Positions 45,763 to 54,383 of a stretch of DNA of 64,000 nt are shown one piece after another. The notes beneath the pieces were generated by a model, which was not told where the DNA came from, searched no databases, and was given only the letters and a program-made list of their open reading frames with translations. This DNA comes from Peribacillus simplex (lineage in GTDB: Bacteria; Bacillota; Bacilli; Bacillales; DSM-1321). Made by a program: the position numbers and the translations under genes. Every line of letters starts with the position of its first letter. Position 1 is the stretch's first letter. The stretch lies in contig NZ_FTMX01000004.1 of the NCBI RefSeq assembly GCF_900156045.1, forward strand, positions 248,001-312,000, read 5' to 3'.

Positions 45763-47547
45763 TTACTTAAAATCAAATCTTTTTTTAAAGTCCCAATACA
45801 ATTTAAATGAATTATTTTCACCTGTTAAAAATTTGTAATCGATATAGGATTTTTCCTTTTTAGACATTTCGTCGACAAATGGCGAATAGGTACGGAATAC
45901 CAATCCATTTTTCTTTTCATCAAACTCTACAAGTCTTAGCCAGCCATTACCCCCTCGATAATTCGTTTGGTAATTGACCAGCATTTGAATGACATCATTT
46001 CCTGCTGAATTTTGTTTTACCCGATGTGCTATCCCAAAATAATGTCCATTAACCGTCATGAACACTTGATTATGGTCCTTTACAAGTTCATTCCAAATCA
46101 GCCGGCCATTAGACGACTCGACGGCGATGGTTTTATCATCCTTAACCTTCGGAAATATAATATCATGTGAGACGAGGATTGTCGGTTTATCTTTATGCAG
46201 ATCTAGAACCTTTTTTGACCATTCCAGGTCCTTATGCAGATTTTTCATATCCACTATCAAGACTAAGTATTCATAACTCCCTGCCTTAGCGATTGCATAT
46301 GAGCTATAACCAGAGAGAGACGACCCCTTATAGTATTTTTTATTCAAAAAACGCTGCGGCCCATAGTGTGTTAAGAAAGGGTCTCCGGCCGCATAGTCAT
46401 GATTCCCTGCTGCCATCATATATGGAACTTCCTTTTTATCCAAAAGGGAAATGGCCTCGAGGGAATTCTGCCATTGTTTTTCTGAATCACTATCGACAAT
46501 GTCCCCAACAAATGTATTCATGATGATATTGTTCTTCTTGGTGTTATTGGAAATCCAGTTCATTTGGCTATTAAAAATCTCTGGATTTTGGCTTGAATAT
46601 TTCTGGGTATCTGGTACAAAAAGAAAATTATAATTCTTTTTATTCGTTAGAAAGGGTAAAGCCTTGTTGGATCCTTCGAATGGTTCATCGTCACGGGCGT
46701 CCTGCACAAGCCATTCTTTTTCGGTTAAAGCCTTATTAGCGACTCGTATTTCCTGGATATTCCCTTTGAATAGTGCACTAAACTTATTTCCCCACTCAGA
46801 TGCCCCGATGTTCCAGCCTTTACCTTTAACTGCTGCAATACCTATTACTTTTTCTGATTTTCCGTAATCACTTATGCCATTCAACGTTAAAGTCGTCGTG
46901 TCACCATCATTTACAACTGCCAAATGGTACCATTCATCAGCGTTTAAAGATCGAGACCAATTGCTTACATTATAATTTAAATTAGATGGATGACTTGTCC
47001 AGTGGATTTTTTGATCACTGGATACAGTTAAAGCAGAAAGGATTTTTTTCTCGCCTTCCATTTTATTAAGATCGGCAGCCTGTCCTTGTCTAGAAAAAAG
47101 CCCCATGACACTCTTGGAATCACTTGGCAACTTAAAAATCGCTTCAATGGTAAAACCCTTATCGAAATTCTCCGAATTGATAGGTGCATTCTTATTGGTT
47201 TTGAAATATCTACCTGAAGGGGCGTTTTCGTAATTAGCGAACTCCAAGCTATCCACTTTTTCTTGATCATCATAATCTTCTTCAGACCATTGAATCATAT
47301 TTTTTAATTCAGGCGAGGCAGGATCACCTATCGTCACTAACTCTAAATCATTTCCATGTTTGCTTGTATCTTTTATAATTAAATTACCTTTATCGATTGA
47401 ACCGCTTTTAACATGTTGTTTTGTGAATTTCCAATTTGCTACGATACTGCTTCGATTATTTTCAGCAACGGAATCAGCCGATTTGGCAATACCAGGAACA
47501 ATCATACATAAGAGTGAGAGACCTATTAATGCTTTTTTCATTCTCAT
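45763..47547 (-). CDS. secreted LamG-metallophosphoesterase
   Basis: The 594-residue protein begins with a signal peptide (MRMKKALIGLSLLCMIVPG, cut near AKSADS). Residues 36-275 form a concanavalin A/LamG-like domain (FTIEAIFKLP, WYHLAVVNDGDTTTLTLNG). Residues 300-560 form a calcineurin-like phosphoesterase with PDTQ, GDIVDSD, GNHDY, SHD and NGHYFG metal motifs. The first motif has Asp but lacks the usual DxH His. It likely hydrolyses an extracellular phosphoester; the LamG part may bind carbohydrate. The start follows GGGGTGA. It is monocistronic. Confidence 0.9.
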   Translation of the reverse strand: MRMKKALIGLSLLCMIVPGIAKSADSVAENNRSSIVANWKFTKQHVKSGSIDKGNLIIKDTSKHGNDLELVTIGDPASPELKNMIQWSEEDYDDQEKVDSLEFANYENAPSGRYFKTNKNAPINSENFDKGFTIEAIFKLPSDSKSVMGLFSRQGQAADLNKMEGEKKILSALTVSSDQKIHWTSHPSNLNYNVSNWSRSLNADEWYHLAVVNDGDTTTLTLNGISDYGKSEKVIGIAAVKGKGWNIGASEWGNKFSALFKGNIQEIRVANKALTEKEWLVQDARDDEPFEGSNKALPFLTNKKNYNFLFVPDTQKYSSQNPEIFNSQMNWISNNTKKNNIIMNTFVGDIVDSDSEKQWQNSLEAISLLDKKEVPYMMAAGNHDYAAGDPFLTHYGPQRFLNKKYYKGSSLSGYSSYAIAKAGSYEYLVLIVDMKNLHKDLEWSKKVLDLHKDKPTILVSHDIIFPKVKDDKTIAVESSNGRLIWNELVKDHNQVFMTVNGHYFGIAHRVKQNSAGNDVIQMLVNYQTNYRGGNGWLRLVEFDEKKNGLVFRTYSPFVDEMSKKEKSYIDYKFLTGENNSFKLYWDFKKRFDFK

Positions 47548-47891
47548 AAAACATTCACCCCATTACATTTTGATTAAGCGATATACATTTATCCTTTTAC
47601 TACCTGGATTAATTTGTAGCGAACTAAGCCTAGGTAGATTCCGTATAGCTGCAATATGGTATAGTTTGCTTATCTTCTCGATAACTTATTAAGGATGAGT
47701 AAAAAAGTCTTATTCTTTTGAAGGGCATTAGGATATAAGTCCTAATGTGTACGAATTATCTTGTTGAAATCAGGGAATGCAACTAATTGTCGAAAGAGAT
47801 TTGCAGTAATTTGAACTTCAGATGGGAAAGCATGAATAGCATACTGGTAATTGGAGTTAATGGACAAAACGAAGAAAAAGCAAAAAAAAAG

Positions 47892-47910
47892 AGACAGCCA
47901 TAAGCTGTCT
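47892..47910 (-). terminator. terminator of the Gly/His-rich gene
   Basis: On the minus strand AGACAGC, a five-base loop and GCTGTCT are followed by a T-run of nine. It begins five bases after the stop codon. Confidence 0.88.
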
Positions 47911-47914
47911 TTTT

Positions 47915-48232
47915 TCACCACCTACAAATCCAAGACCACCCAAATCCGGGAACCCATACTCTTCTACAACGTGGAACCCAATGCCCGTGTTCCCAATGAC
48001 CACCGCCATGACCGCCACCGTGTCCATCCCAATGACCACCGCCATGACCGCCACCGTGTCCATCCCAATGACCACCGCCATGACCACCGCCGTGTCCATC
48101 CCATTGACTGCCGCCATGACCGCCGCCGTGTCCGTCCCATTGACCGCCGCCATGACCACCGCCCGGGCCCGGTATTCGTTCTCCATCTATATAATAAGGC
48201 ACATTATTAGGGTAATAAGCGTAATTATACAT
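47915..48232 (-). CDS. Gly/His-rich tandem-repeat protein
   Basis: The 105-residue protein has an N-terminal Tyr/Asn/Pro-rich segment (MYNYAYYPNNVPYY) and four full and one partial copies of a 12-residue unit GHGGGHGGGHWD (residues 24-81). A Trp/Arg/Cys-rich tail follows (WVPGFGWSWICRW, with Cys89 and Cys103). AAGGAGG lies eight bases before the ATG and a terminator follows at once, so it is a real gene. The His content suggests metal binding; the tail resembles surface-associated proteins. It lacks a signal peptide. Spore coat or exosporium association is possible but unproven. Confidence 0.88.
   Translation of the reverse strand: MYNYAYYPNNVPYYIDGERIPGPGGGHGGGQWDGHGGGHGGSQWDGHGGGHGGGHWDGHGGGHGGGHWDGHGGGHGGGHWEHGHWVPRCRRVWVPGFGWSWICRW
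47990..48163 (-). repeat. 36-base tandem repeats in the Gly/His-rich gene
   Basis: Four full 36-base units and one shorter unit encode GHGGGHGGGHWD variants. Codon-level differences are few, so the array is young or homogenised and probably varies in copy number between strains. Confidence 0.88.
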
Positions 48233-48576
48233 TCAAGAAATCCTCCTTTTTTGTTTACCCTTTCAGGATATGTACAAAGGGTGGGAAGTGTCCTATATGG
48301 ACAATGATGTACGATAAAATAGGCCTGCCTATTTATTGTTGTCAAAATAAAAGACAGCAATATTAATGGCTGTTTTTTTCCCTCATATTGAATTTTAAAC
48401 ACTATTGGTACTTCAGTTGTTTTGTGATAGAGAACTGTTAGTATTATGAAAACTAAAGATGATAAGGAGTATTCAGTAGATAATAAGAAAAAATAATCCT
48501 TTTTAGACTTAACAAAACATTTGTTTTCTAGGTTGAACATCCAATCTTTACTTCTCGCAATGAACAAGCTTGATAT

Positions 48577-48867
48577 GTAGATGATCAAGGAAATCATCTG
48601 CATTGGCCAGTAGGCAATTATCAATTCGAAGGTGTGAGAGAAACAACCTTCTTAACCGAAAACGTAGTAAAGTATCATCGTACAATTTCAACATATATAA
48701 ATGACTTAATTGGTGCTTGATTCAGCGTAAGAGCCGTAAAGGAACCGATGCCATCTGATGAATTGTTAAAAAGTGTTCCTGAAATGATAGATGAAAACCG
48801 AAGGCCCATGTTTTTAATGATTTCAGCAGTAAATGAAACGAATTCTATTAATGAAGGAATCAAGTAA
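48577..48867 (+). pseudogene. class I SAM-dependent methyltransferase, C-terminal relic
   Basis: The frame reads GNHLHWPVGNYQFEGVRETT, continues YHRTISTYINDLIGA, meets a TGA, and goes on FSVRAVKEPMPSDELLKSVP to ENRRPMFLMISAV and a final stop. This matches the C-terminal part of Bacillus class I methyltransferases, whose SAM-binding half is missing here. A terminator follows it directly, so transcription once ended here. The 48233-48576 spacer otherwise holds only a weak hairpin. Confidence 0.8.
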
Positions 48868-48872
48868 ACGGA

Positions 48873-48908
48873 AAAAAGGCGTTTCTACGAAAGTAGGGAC
48901 GCCTTTTA
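48873..48908 (+). terminator. intrinsic terminator
   Basis: AAAAGGCGT and ACGCCTTTT enclose a second stem CTAC-GAAA-GTAG. It follows the methyltransferase relic. Confidence 0.85.
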
Positions 48909-49016
48909 GTTATTATCATTATTTCTTTATACAATAAAGCGTTGATTATTGGCTTTAATTAGGTAATGATTAAATCAGTTACGTATGGAAAAGGGACTTT
49001 GGAGGAGGGAAATTGG

Positions 49017-49586
49017 ATGGAGAAGGTATTTCCGCTTATTGAAACACGACGATTGATCTTAAGGGAAGTAACTATAGAAGACGCGGGTGATATGTTTAAA
49101 TATTTATCTGATACGGATGTAGTGAAGCCAATGGGGCTAGATCCATGCCAAACAGTCAATGACGTATGGGATGAAATTAAGTGGTACGAATCTATATTCC
49201 AGGAAGGTACGGGAATCAGATGGGGAATTACATTAAAAGAATCCGGTAAGGTTATAGGAAGTTGCGGTTTTCTGAATATGGTCACCAAACACTATCGATC
49301 TGAAATTGGATATGAATTAAGTAAAGATCATTGGGGAAAAGGCATTGCTAGTGAAGCATTGGAAGCCGTTGTTAAGTATGGTTATCGCCACTTTCACCTG
49401 GAAAGGATTGAAGCGTTAATTGAACCTGATAATCACCCATCCCAAAAACTCGTGGAAAAACAAGGATTTAGAAGAGAAGGATTGCTAAGGCATTATGAAT
49501 ATACATGTGGCAAATTCGATGATTTATATATGTACTCACTCATAAAAGAAGATCTGATTGACATTTCCTTTAATTCTTTATCATGA
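49017..49586 (+). CDS. GNAT-family N-acetyltransferase (RimJ/RimL-like)
   Basis: The 189-residue protein shows the GNAT fold: ETRRLILREVTIEDAGDMF near the start, the acetyl-CoA motif YELSKDHWGKGIASEALEAV near residue 100, and IEPDNHPSQKLVEKQGFRRE near residue 140. It resembles RimJ/RimL-type acetyltransferases that modify protein N-termini or small amines. The ATG at 49017 follows GGAGGAGGG; the earlier ATG at 48966 has no ribosome site. It is monocistronic. Confidence 0.92.
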   Translation: MEKVFPLIETRRLILREVTIEDAGDMFKYLSDTDVVKPMGLDPCQTVNDVWDEIKWYESIFQEGTGIRWGITLKESGKVIGSCGFLNMVTKHYRSEIGYELSKDHWGKGIASEALEAVVKYGYRHFHLERIEALIEPDNHPSQKLVEKQGFRREGLLRHYEYTCGKFDDLYMYSLIKEDLIDISFNSLS

Positions 49587-49630
49587 TTTTAAAAGAAAAT
49601 TTGGTTGTGTTTTTTACTTTTGATGGTTTA

Positions 49631-50000
49631 CAAAATTTGAACGTAGGGAACTGGCTTTCCCTCAGGAGTCTCGAACACCCGATCCAATCAACTTTGATTT
49701 GAAATTTAGATAGAAGCCCTTTTGTTCATAAAATGGAAAAGGATGTTGAAATCAACTGGAACTTGGAGATTCATTTAAATGGTCTCACTCCTAACCGTAA
49801 TTTTAAAACAAACTTGGTGTACTTTTATATGGATGAAACCCTCATTGGATTGAAGAAATTTGCGACACTCCTGCCGAGACCCCACAGCCGTTAACGGCGA
49901 GGAGGCTTGGCAGACAGTCGGCGGAAAGGGAGCGGATTTCTGAAATCAACTGAATATTTTTAAAACTGAAGGCAAATCTGCTTTAATTCGAGTTTGTCTA
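49631..50000. repeat. degenerate, partly inverted pieces of the dispersed repeat
   Basis: Bases 49631-49715 contain the start of the element in reverse (CCAATCAACTTTG, GGAGTCTCGA). Bases 49870-50000 contain GAGACCCCACAG, GAGGAGGCTTGG and CGGAAAGGGAGCGG in forward sense and the terminal CGAGTTTGTCTAC. The arrangement suggests two insertions or an inversion. No gene is present between 49587 and 50085. Confidence 0.65.
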
Positions 50001-50007
50001 CATCTGA

Positions 50008-50031
50008 GACCGCTAAAAAAGCGGTCTTTTT
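50008..50031 (+). terminator. intrinsic terminator
   Basis: GACCGCT and AGCGGTC pair across an A-loop and are followed by TTTTTCT. It follows the repeat, as at copies A and C. Confidence 0.75.
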
Positions 50032-50085
50032 CTATAGCTGGAAATTTCATGAAAAACCATCTCTGTACATGAAATCTTAGTTTCC

Positions 50086-50409
50086 TCACTTGCTTGTATA
50101 ATCTCTTTCCACCTTGCAAATTCGGGTTGAGTATGACGAGTACCAATCCTTCATCCCTTTTTCCTGTGCCTTTTTGTGAGCAGCATTTTCTTTCCAAAGC
50201 TTTATGGCATCCAGGGACTTCCAATAGGATACGGTAATTCCTAAACCGTTTGGATCTCTTACGCTTTCCACTCCTAAATAGCCATCTTGTTGGGCAGCAA
50301 GTTCAACCATGAATTCCGCGGTTGAATTATAGCTTGCAGCATCCTTATCGCTTCTTTTAGAAGTGAAAATACATGCGTAATAGGGTGGTTCGGGAGTATT
50401 TGCAAACAT
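50086..50409 (-). CDS. ABM-domain (antibiotic biosynthesis monooxygenase-like) protein
   Basis: The 107-residue protein has the dimeric alpha+beta-barrel pattern: YYACIFTSKRSD, then MVELAAQQDGYLGVES, then GITVSYWKSLDAIKLWKENA and HKKAQEKGMKDWY. These are typical of ABM proteins, which include quinol monooxygenases and many uncharacterised small enzymes. The ATG follows AAAAGGAGG. It is monocistronic. Function beyond the fold is unknown. Confidence 0.9.
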   Translation of the reverse strand: MFANTPEPPYYACIFTSKRSDKDAASYNSTAEFMVELAAQQDGYLGVESVRDPNGLGITVSYWKSLDAIKLWKENAAHKKAQEKGMKDWYSSYSTRICKVERDYTSK

Positions 50410-50628
50410 GAAATGATGCCTCCTTTTAACTTAATATTCAAAACAATACCACATGGGCGGGAACATGGATAGATGCCAGGTAAAGCGGTTCCTTGATATC
50501 CGCCAAGAAAACAATGTGGTAAGCGCGGTATATATCACTGACACGGCTAATTCTTTGGAAGGGATTTTATTCTGATTACCGAATATATATTACTTTGACG
50601 GTTTTACAAAAAAAGGAGATGGTTTTGT

Positions 50629-50739
50629 GTGCGGAATATGATCCCAGAATTCCTTAGACTAAATAAATACCTATGTACGCAAGTGGGTGTCGAAATAAAT
50701 GAAGACCATATCAAGAGTATAATGGATATGGTTATCTGA
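50629..50739 (+). CDS. possible 36-residue protein or gene relic
   Basis: A GTG at 50629 ten bases after AAGGAG opens a frame reading MRNMIPEFLRLNKYLCTQVG and ending DHIKSIMDMVI. Composition is protein-like. It could be a small protein or the N-terminal remnant of a larger gene. Upstream, near 50480-50575, a startless frame DIRQENNVVSAVYITDTANS also looks like a relic. Neither is recognised. They are the only signals between 50410 and 50799. Confidence 0.4.
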   Translation: MRNMIPEFLRLNKYLCTQVGVEINEDHIKSIMDMVI

Positions 50740-50799
50740 AAGTTATAAGACACTCGTTGTTCGTGTAAAATGTGTAATCACTTTTGGAGGGATGGCTAA

Positions 50800-51351
50800 G
50801 TGGCAGAATTGGTATATCATGTAGCGGTTTCACTGGACAATTTCATTGCGGATCAAGCAATGTTGGATGGGGATATCAATCAATCTTTTTTCTTATTTGA
50901 AGGAGATCATGTCCCAGACTTTTTATCCGATATCCAGCAATATGAAGCGGTGTTGATGGGAAGTAAAACATATGAATTTGGATTTCAATTCGGAGCTAAA
51001 CCGGGTGAACCGGGTTATAAGGGCTTGAAACATTATATATTTTCGAGCTCCCTTCAGTTTGAATCGAATGAGGAGGTAGAACTTATCGAAGGAAACGCCG
51101 TTGCGTTTATTGAAAACCTCAAGCAGCAAGGTGATGGAAAGCTATGGCTTTGCGGGGGAGGAGAACTGGCTGGAACGTTATTGAAACATAAACTCATTGA
51201 TCAATTGGTGCTGAAAGTGAATCCAGTCATAATCGGTGAAGGCATCCCTCTTTTCGGCAGCGTTAAGCCTAGTCTAAAATTAGATTTAGTTGAAATGAAA
51301 CAGTTTCCAAATGGAGTGATTAAACCTACATATAATATTATTTATACTTAG
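50800..51351 (+). CDS. dihydrofolate reductase-like (RibD C-terminal) protein
   Basis: The 183-residue protein has the RibD_C/DHFR-like fold: VYHVAVSLDNFIAD at the start, VLMGSKTYEFG near residue 52, GKLWLCGGGELAGTLLKHKL with the Gly-rich NADP loop near residue 112, and NPVIIGEGIPLFG. It resembles Bacillus YyaP/YwjB-type proteins of unknown substrate. It starts at GTG after GGAGGG. It is monocistronic, with a terminator behind. Confidence 0.9.
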   Translation: MAELVYHVAVSLDNFIADQAMLDGDINQSFFLFEGDHVPDFLSDIQQYEAVLMGSKTYEFGFQFGAKPGEPGYKGLKHYIFSSSLQFESNEEVELIEGNAVAFIENLKQQGDGKLWLCGGGELAGTLLKHKLIDQLVLKVNPVIIGEGIPLFGSVKPSLKLDLVEMKQFPNGVIKPTYNIIYT

Positions 51352-51396
51352 GAATATGGTGGAGGGCTGCCGATACTTCATTCCTTCAATAGTTAG

Positions 51397-51419
51397 GGCT
51401 GCTTTGGCGCAGCCTTTTT
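51397..51419 (+). terminator. intrinsic terminator
   Basis: GGCTGC and GCAGCC pair across six bases and are followed by TTTTTC. Confidence 0.8.
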
Positions 51420-51495
51420 CTTATGAATATTCACTGGTCATTAAAAGTGAAATAATTTAAAGAAAATTAATTAGAAATTTATTTTTAACATATAT

Positions 51496-51517
51496 CCTTT
51501 CAGTATAACTTGAAAGG
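51496..51517 (+). promoter_or_regulatory. inverted repeat overlapping the hydrolase ribosome site
   Basis: CCTTTCA and TGAAAGG are separated by eight bases. The right arm contains AAAGG of the ribosome binding site AAAGGAG of the hydrolase gene. It could be a response-regulator site or a hairpin that masks the ribosome site. Confidence 0.45.
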
Positions 51518-51527
51518 AGTTTTCTCT

Positions 51528-52493
51528 ATGAGGAAAATGTTGAAAGTATCAAACAATATATTTTTTATCTTCATTGCTATTATCATATTTGTAGAAATGG
51601 CTGTTTTTATTTACCATAATTATCAAATGGGAAAGGAATCATCATTAATTAGAGAAGTAACATCGGTTGATTTTAATAACAAGGGAATTAATGTATATAC
51701 GGAAGGCAGCGGTGAGGATACATACGTTTTTATGTCCGGTTCCGGGATTGCGGCTCCAGTTTATGAATTGAAAGGATTATATAGTAAGTTTGCAAAAGAA
51801 AATAGGATTGCAGTCATTGAAAGAGCTGGATATGGATACAGTGATGTTTTTCACGATGATAGGGATATTGATACAATATTGGAGCAAAGCAGGAAATCAT
51901 TAATGGAAAGTGGAAATAAACCTCCTTATTTTTTGGTTCCACACTCAATATCAGGTATCGAAGCTATTTACTGGGCACAAAAATACCCAAGTGAAGTAAA
52001 GGGAATCATTGCTTTGGATATTGGTTTACCGCACCAATATGTAACTCATAAAATGGGCATGGTAGATTCATTGACTGTAAGAGGAGTGAATATTTTAACG
52101 AAAATGGGTTTGCATCGTCTTTTTCCTTCTGCTGTTTATAATCCCGAAGTGATTCGGCAATCTTTCTTAACTGACCATGAAAAGGAAATATATAAAGCAC
52201 TATCATATAAACAGTTTTTTAATGATGATATGGAGCAAGAGCTTTTACAAAGTTACAGTAATGGGAAAAAATCAGTTAACTTGCCGATTCCAAAAGGTAC
52301 ACCCATTTTATTTTTAGATGCGATTGCCGATGAAAATAAGGATTCTAAATATACAAAACAAAAAAATGAAGATTATGAGAAGTTTGCACAAAAACTATTA
52401 AAAGCCGATGTAATTAAACTGAAAGGGACGCACAGCATTTATTTATATGCGCCAGATGAGATTTATGATCTTGCCATGGAATTTATCAAATGA
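51528..52493 (+). CDS. membrane-anchored alpha/beta hydrolase
   Basis: The protein of about 321 residues has an N-terminal membrane anchor (FFIFIAIIIFVEMAVFIYH) and an alpha/beta hydrolase domain outside or at the membrane: ERAGYGYSDV, the nucleophile elbow PHSISGIEAIYWA with Ser, and LKGTHSIYLY with the likely catalytic His. The ATG at 51528 is eight bases after AAAGGAG. The response regulator gene starts 18 bases after it, so hydrolase and two-component system form an operon. Substrate unknown; the hydrolase could be part of the stress response it shares a transcript with. Confidence 0.9.
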   Translation: MRKMLKVSNNIFFIFIAIIIFVEMAVFIYHNYQMGKESSLIREVTSVDFNNKGINVYTEGSGEDTYVFMSGSGIAAPVYELKGLYSKFAKENRIAVIERAGYGYSDVFHDDRDIDTILEQSRKSLMESGNKPPYFLVPHSISGIEAIYWAQKYPSEVKGIIALDIGLPHQYVTHKMGMVDSLTVRGVNILTKMGLHRLFPSAVYNPEVIRQSFLTDHEKEIYKALSYKQFFNDDMEQELLQSYSNGKKSVNLPIPKGTPILFLDAIADENKDSKYTKQKNEDYEKFAQKLLKADVIKLKGTHSIYLYAPDEIYDLAMEFIK

Positions 52494-52511
52494 ATAAAGA
52501 AAGGCTTTGTG

Positions 52512-53183
52512 ATGAAAAGATATAATATTTTAATTGTTGAAGATGATTTGATGATTGGTGATTTATTGAAAAAAATTTTGCAACGCGAAGAATACAATGT
52601 ACGTTGGATGAAAGAAGGAAAAGATATTATAGAAATAATCCATGATATGGATTTAGTCATTATGGATGTTATGCTGCCAGGAGATGATGGCTATCAAATT
52701 ACAAGGAAAGTAAATAGTCTAGGATTAAATATTCCAGTTATTTTTCTATCCGCCCGAAATGATATCGAAAGCAAACTCCAAGGTTTGACAATTGGTGAGG
52801 ATTATATGACTAAGCCTTTTGATCCCAGGGAGCTATTACTAAGAATGCAGAAATTGCTGGATAATCAATATGGCACTTTCACGCAAATTAAGCATATATA
52901 TATAGATGCCGAACATAAAAAAGTATTCAATAATGACTTGCATAATGAAGTGGTTTTTACTGCTATAGAGCGTAAAATATTTTTCTATTTATATGAAAAT
53001 AGGGGTCGGATCTTAACGAAAGAACATTTCTTTGAATATTTATGGCAGCTCGAAGATAGGAATCAAAATATCATTAATGTTCATATAAAAAAAGTTAGAA
53101 CAAAAATCAATGATAACAACGGTGAGATCATCCAAAATATATATGGGGAAGGGTATAGATTGAATACCTATATAAAGAAATGA
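52512..53183 (+). CDS. OmpR/PhoB-type response regulator
   Basis: The 223-residue protein has a receiver domain with acidic pocket Glu10-Asp11-Asp12, phospho-acceptor Asp52 in VIMDVMLP and Lys101 in MTKPFDP. A C-terminal winged helix follows (ERKIFFYLYENRGRILTKEH and NVHIKKVRTKI). Spacing is complete and typical. The ATG at 52512 follows AAAGG. It overlaps the kinase gene by four bases, so translation is coupled. Its target may include its own operon promoter. Confidence 0.94.
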   Translation: MKRYNILIVEDDLMIGDLLKKILQREEYNVRWMKEGKDIIEIIHDMDLVIMDVMLPGDDGYQITRKVNSLGLNIPVIFLSARNDIESKLQGLTIGEDYMTKPFDPRELLLRMQKLLDNQYGTFTQIKHIYIDAEHKKVFNNDLHNEVVFTAIERKIFFYLYENRGRILTKEHFFEYLWQLEDRNQNIINVHIKKVRTKINDNNGEIIQNIYGEGYRLNTYIKK

Positions 53184-54178
53184 AATTAAAGAAAAAATAC
53201 CAGCTATTATTATTTATCGCCGTTATTAGCGTACCATTTATATTACTGTTAATCAGTATCTTTATGTCAGTCATTTATGATTTGGCCTTTAAAACCAAAA
53301 ATGATGATATTCCTTTTCATGAATCTTTTGCATATCCTACAATGCTGGGGGTATTTATTTTATCATTGTTATTGTTAGCCTTCTTATTTTCCAAATCTAT
53401 TAACTCACTATTAAATAAAATCAATATATTGAATGAAACCATCAGGAATTTGGCCAGTGATAAGGAGATTCCGAATAAATTAGAGATTAAAAGCAATGAT
53501 GAAATCGGGAAATTAACTAAATCGGTGAACTTATTGATTGAAAGAACGACCTATCGGGAATTGGAACTAAAACAACAGGAGGAAATGAAAAAGGAACTCT
53601 TGAATAAATTAAGGCATGACATCAATACACCTTTAACAGCAATAAAATTACAATTGTTTTATTTAGAAGGTCAATATACGGATCAAGTTCCACTACTGCA
53701 ATCACTATATCAACAAATTGATTATATTTCCGAATTAACAAATGAATATAAAATTCAATCCACTGAAGCGTTAGATAATTCTTATATCTTAAATGATGAA
53801 GTGAATATGCACGATTTATTAGAAATGATGGTTAAAAAATGGGACTATTTGTATAACATGCATGGTATTGAATTAATATATCACCCATTAAATGGAGAGT
53901 TGGGATGGATAAGTAATGACTTGTGGCTTCAAAGGTTGTTCGATAACGTTTTCCAAAATGTGTTGAATCACTCGAGGGCTGATAAACTTGTGATAACCAT
54001 TGAAAATAATGGAGTCATTATCAAGGATAATGGAATTGGTTTTGATATCGATAGTAAAAGTAAGGGGCTTGGCTTAAAAATAATTGAGGATATAGCCAAG
54101 ACACTACATATAAAATATAATTTGCAATCAAACGAAAGCGGAACTTCATTTTGTTTTACAGTCGAAAAAACGATATAA
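53180..54178 (+). CDS. sensor histidine kinase
   Basis: The 332-residue kinase has two membrane helices (about residues 8-32 and 52-70) with a short extracellular loop of about 20 residues, as in intramembrane-sensing kinases. A HAMP-like linker leads to the dimerisation domain with His146 in LRHDINTPL. The ATPase part has the N box FDNVFQNVLNHS and the G boxes DNGIGFD and KGLGLKI. The short loop suggests membrane-stress or peptide-antibiotic sensing, possibly through a partner. It shares an operon with the hydrolase and regulator. Confidence 0.93.
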   Translation: MKLKKKYQLLLFIAVISVPFILLLISIFMSVIYDLAFKTKNDDIPFHESFAYPTMLGVFILSLLLLAFLFSKSINSLLNKINILNETIRNLASDKEIPNKLEIKSNDEIGKLTKSVNLLIERTTYRELELKQQEEMKKELLNKLRHDINTPLTAIKLQLFYLEGQYTDQVPLLQSLYQQIDYISELTNEYKIQSTEALDNSYILNDEVNMHDLLEMMVKKWDYLYNMHGIELIYHPLNGELGWISNDLWLQRLFDNVFQNVLNHSRADKLVITIENNGVIIKDNGIGFDIDSKSKGLGLKIIEDIAKTLHIKYNLQSNESGTSFCFTVEKTI

Positions 54179-54383
54179 ATCTCACTTGATTCGTTATTTT
54201 GCGGCGTTAACATCCGGGGATTTTGTCAAGGGTTCATCAATATCAATCTTTTCAGATAGTTTGCCCCATGCAACATAGTTATATATCACTTACTTATATA
54301 AAGCGATACAAAAAGGTTGCTATAGACCCACCCATTTTTAAGTTGATATGATATTCAGGTACTTAATTGTGGGGGGAAGTTGA

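Noticed and set aside
47981-48307. Plus-strand frames rich in Met, Thr, Ala and Val across the repeat array
   Set aside because: They are antisense shadows of the 36-base repeats; the minus-strand gene has the ribosome site and terminator.
54179-54383. Manganese (yybP-ykoY) riboswitch before the MneS-like gene
   Set aside because: I looked for the paired loops with conserved purine-rich segments and did not find them.
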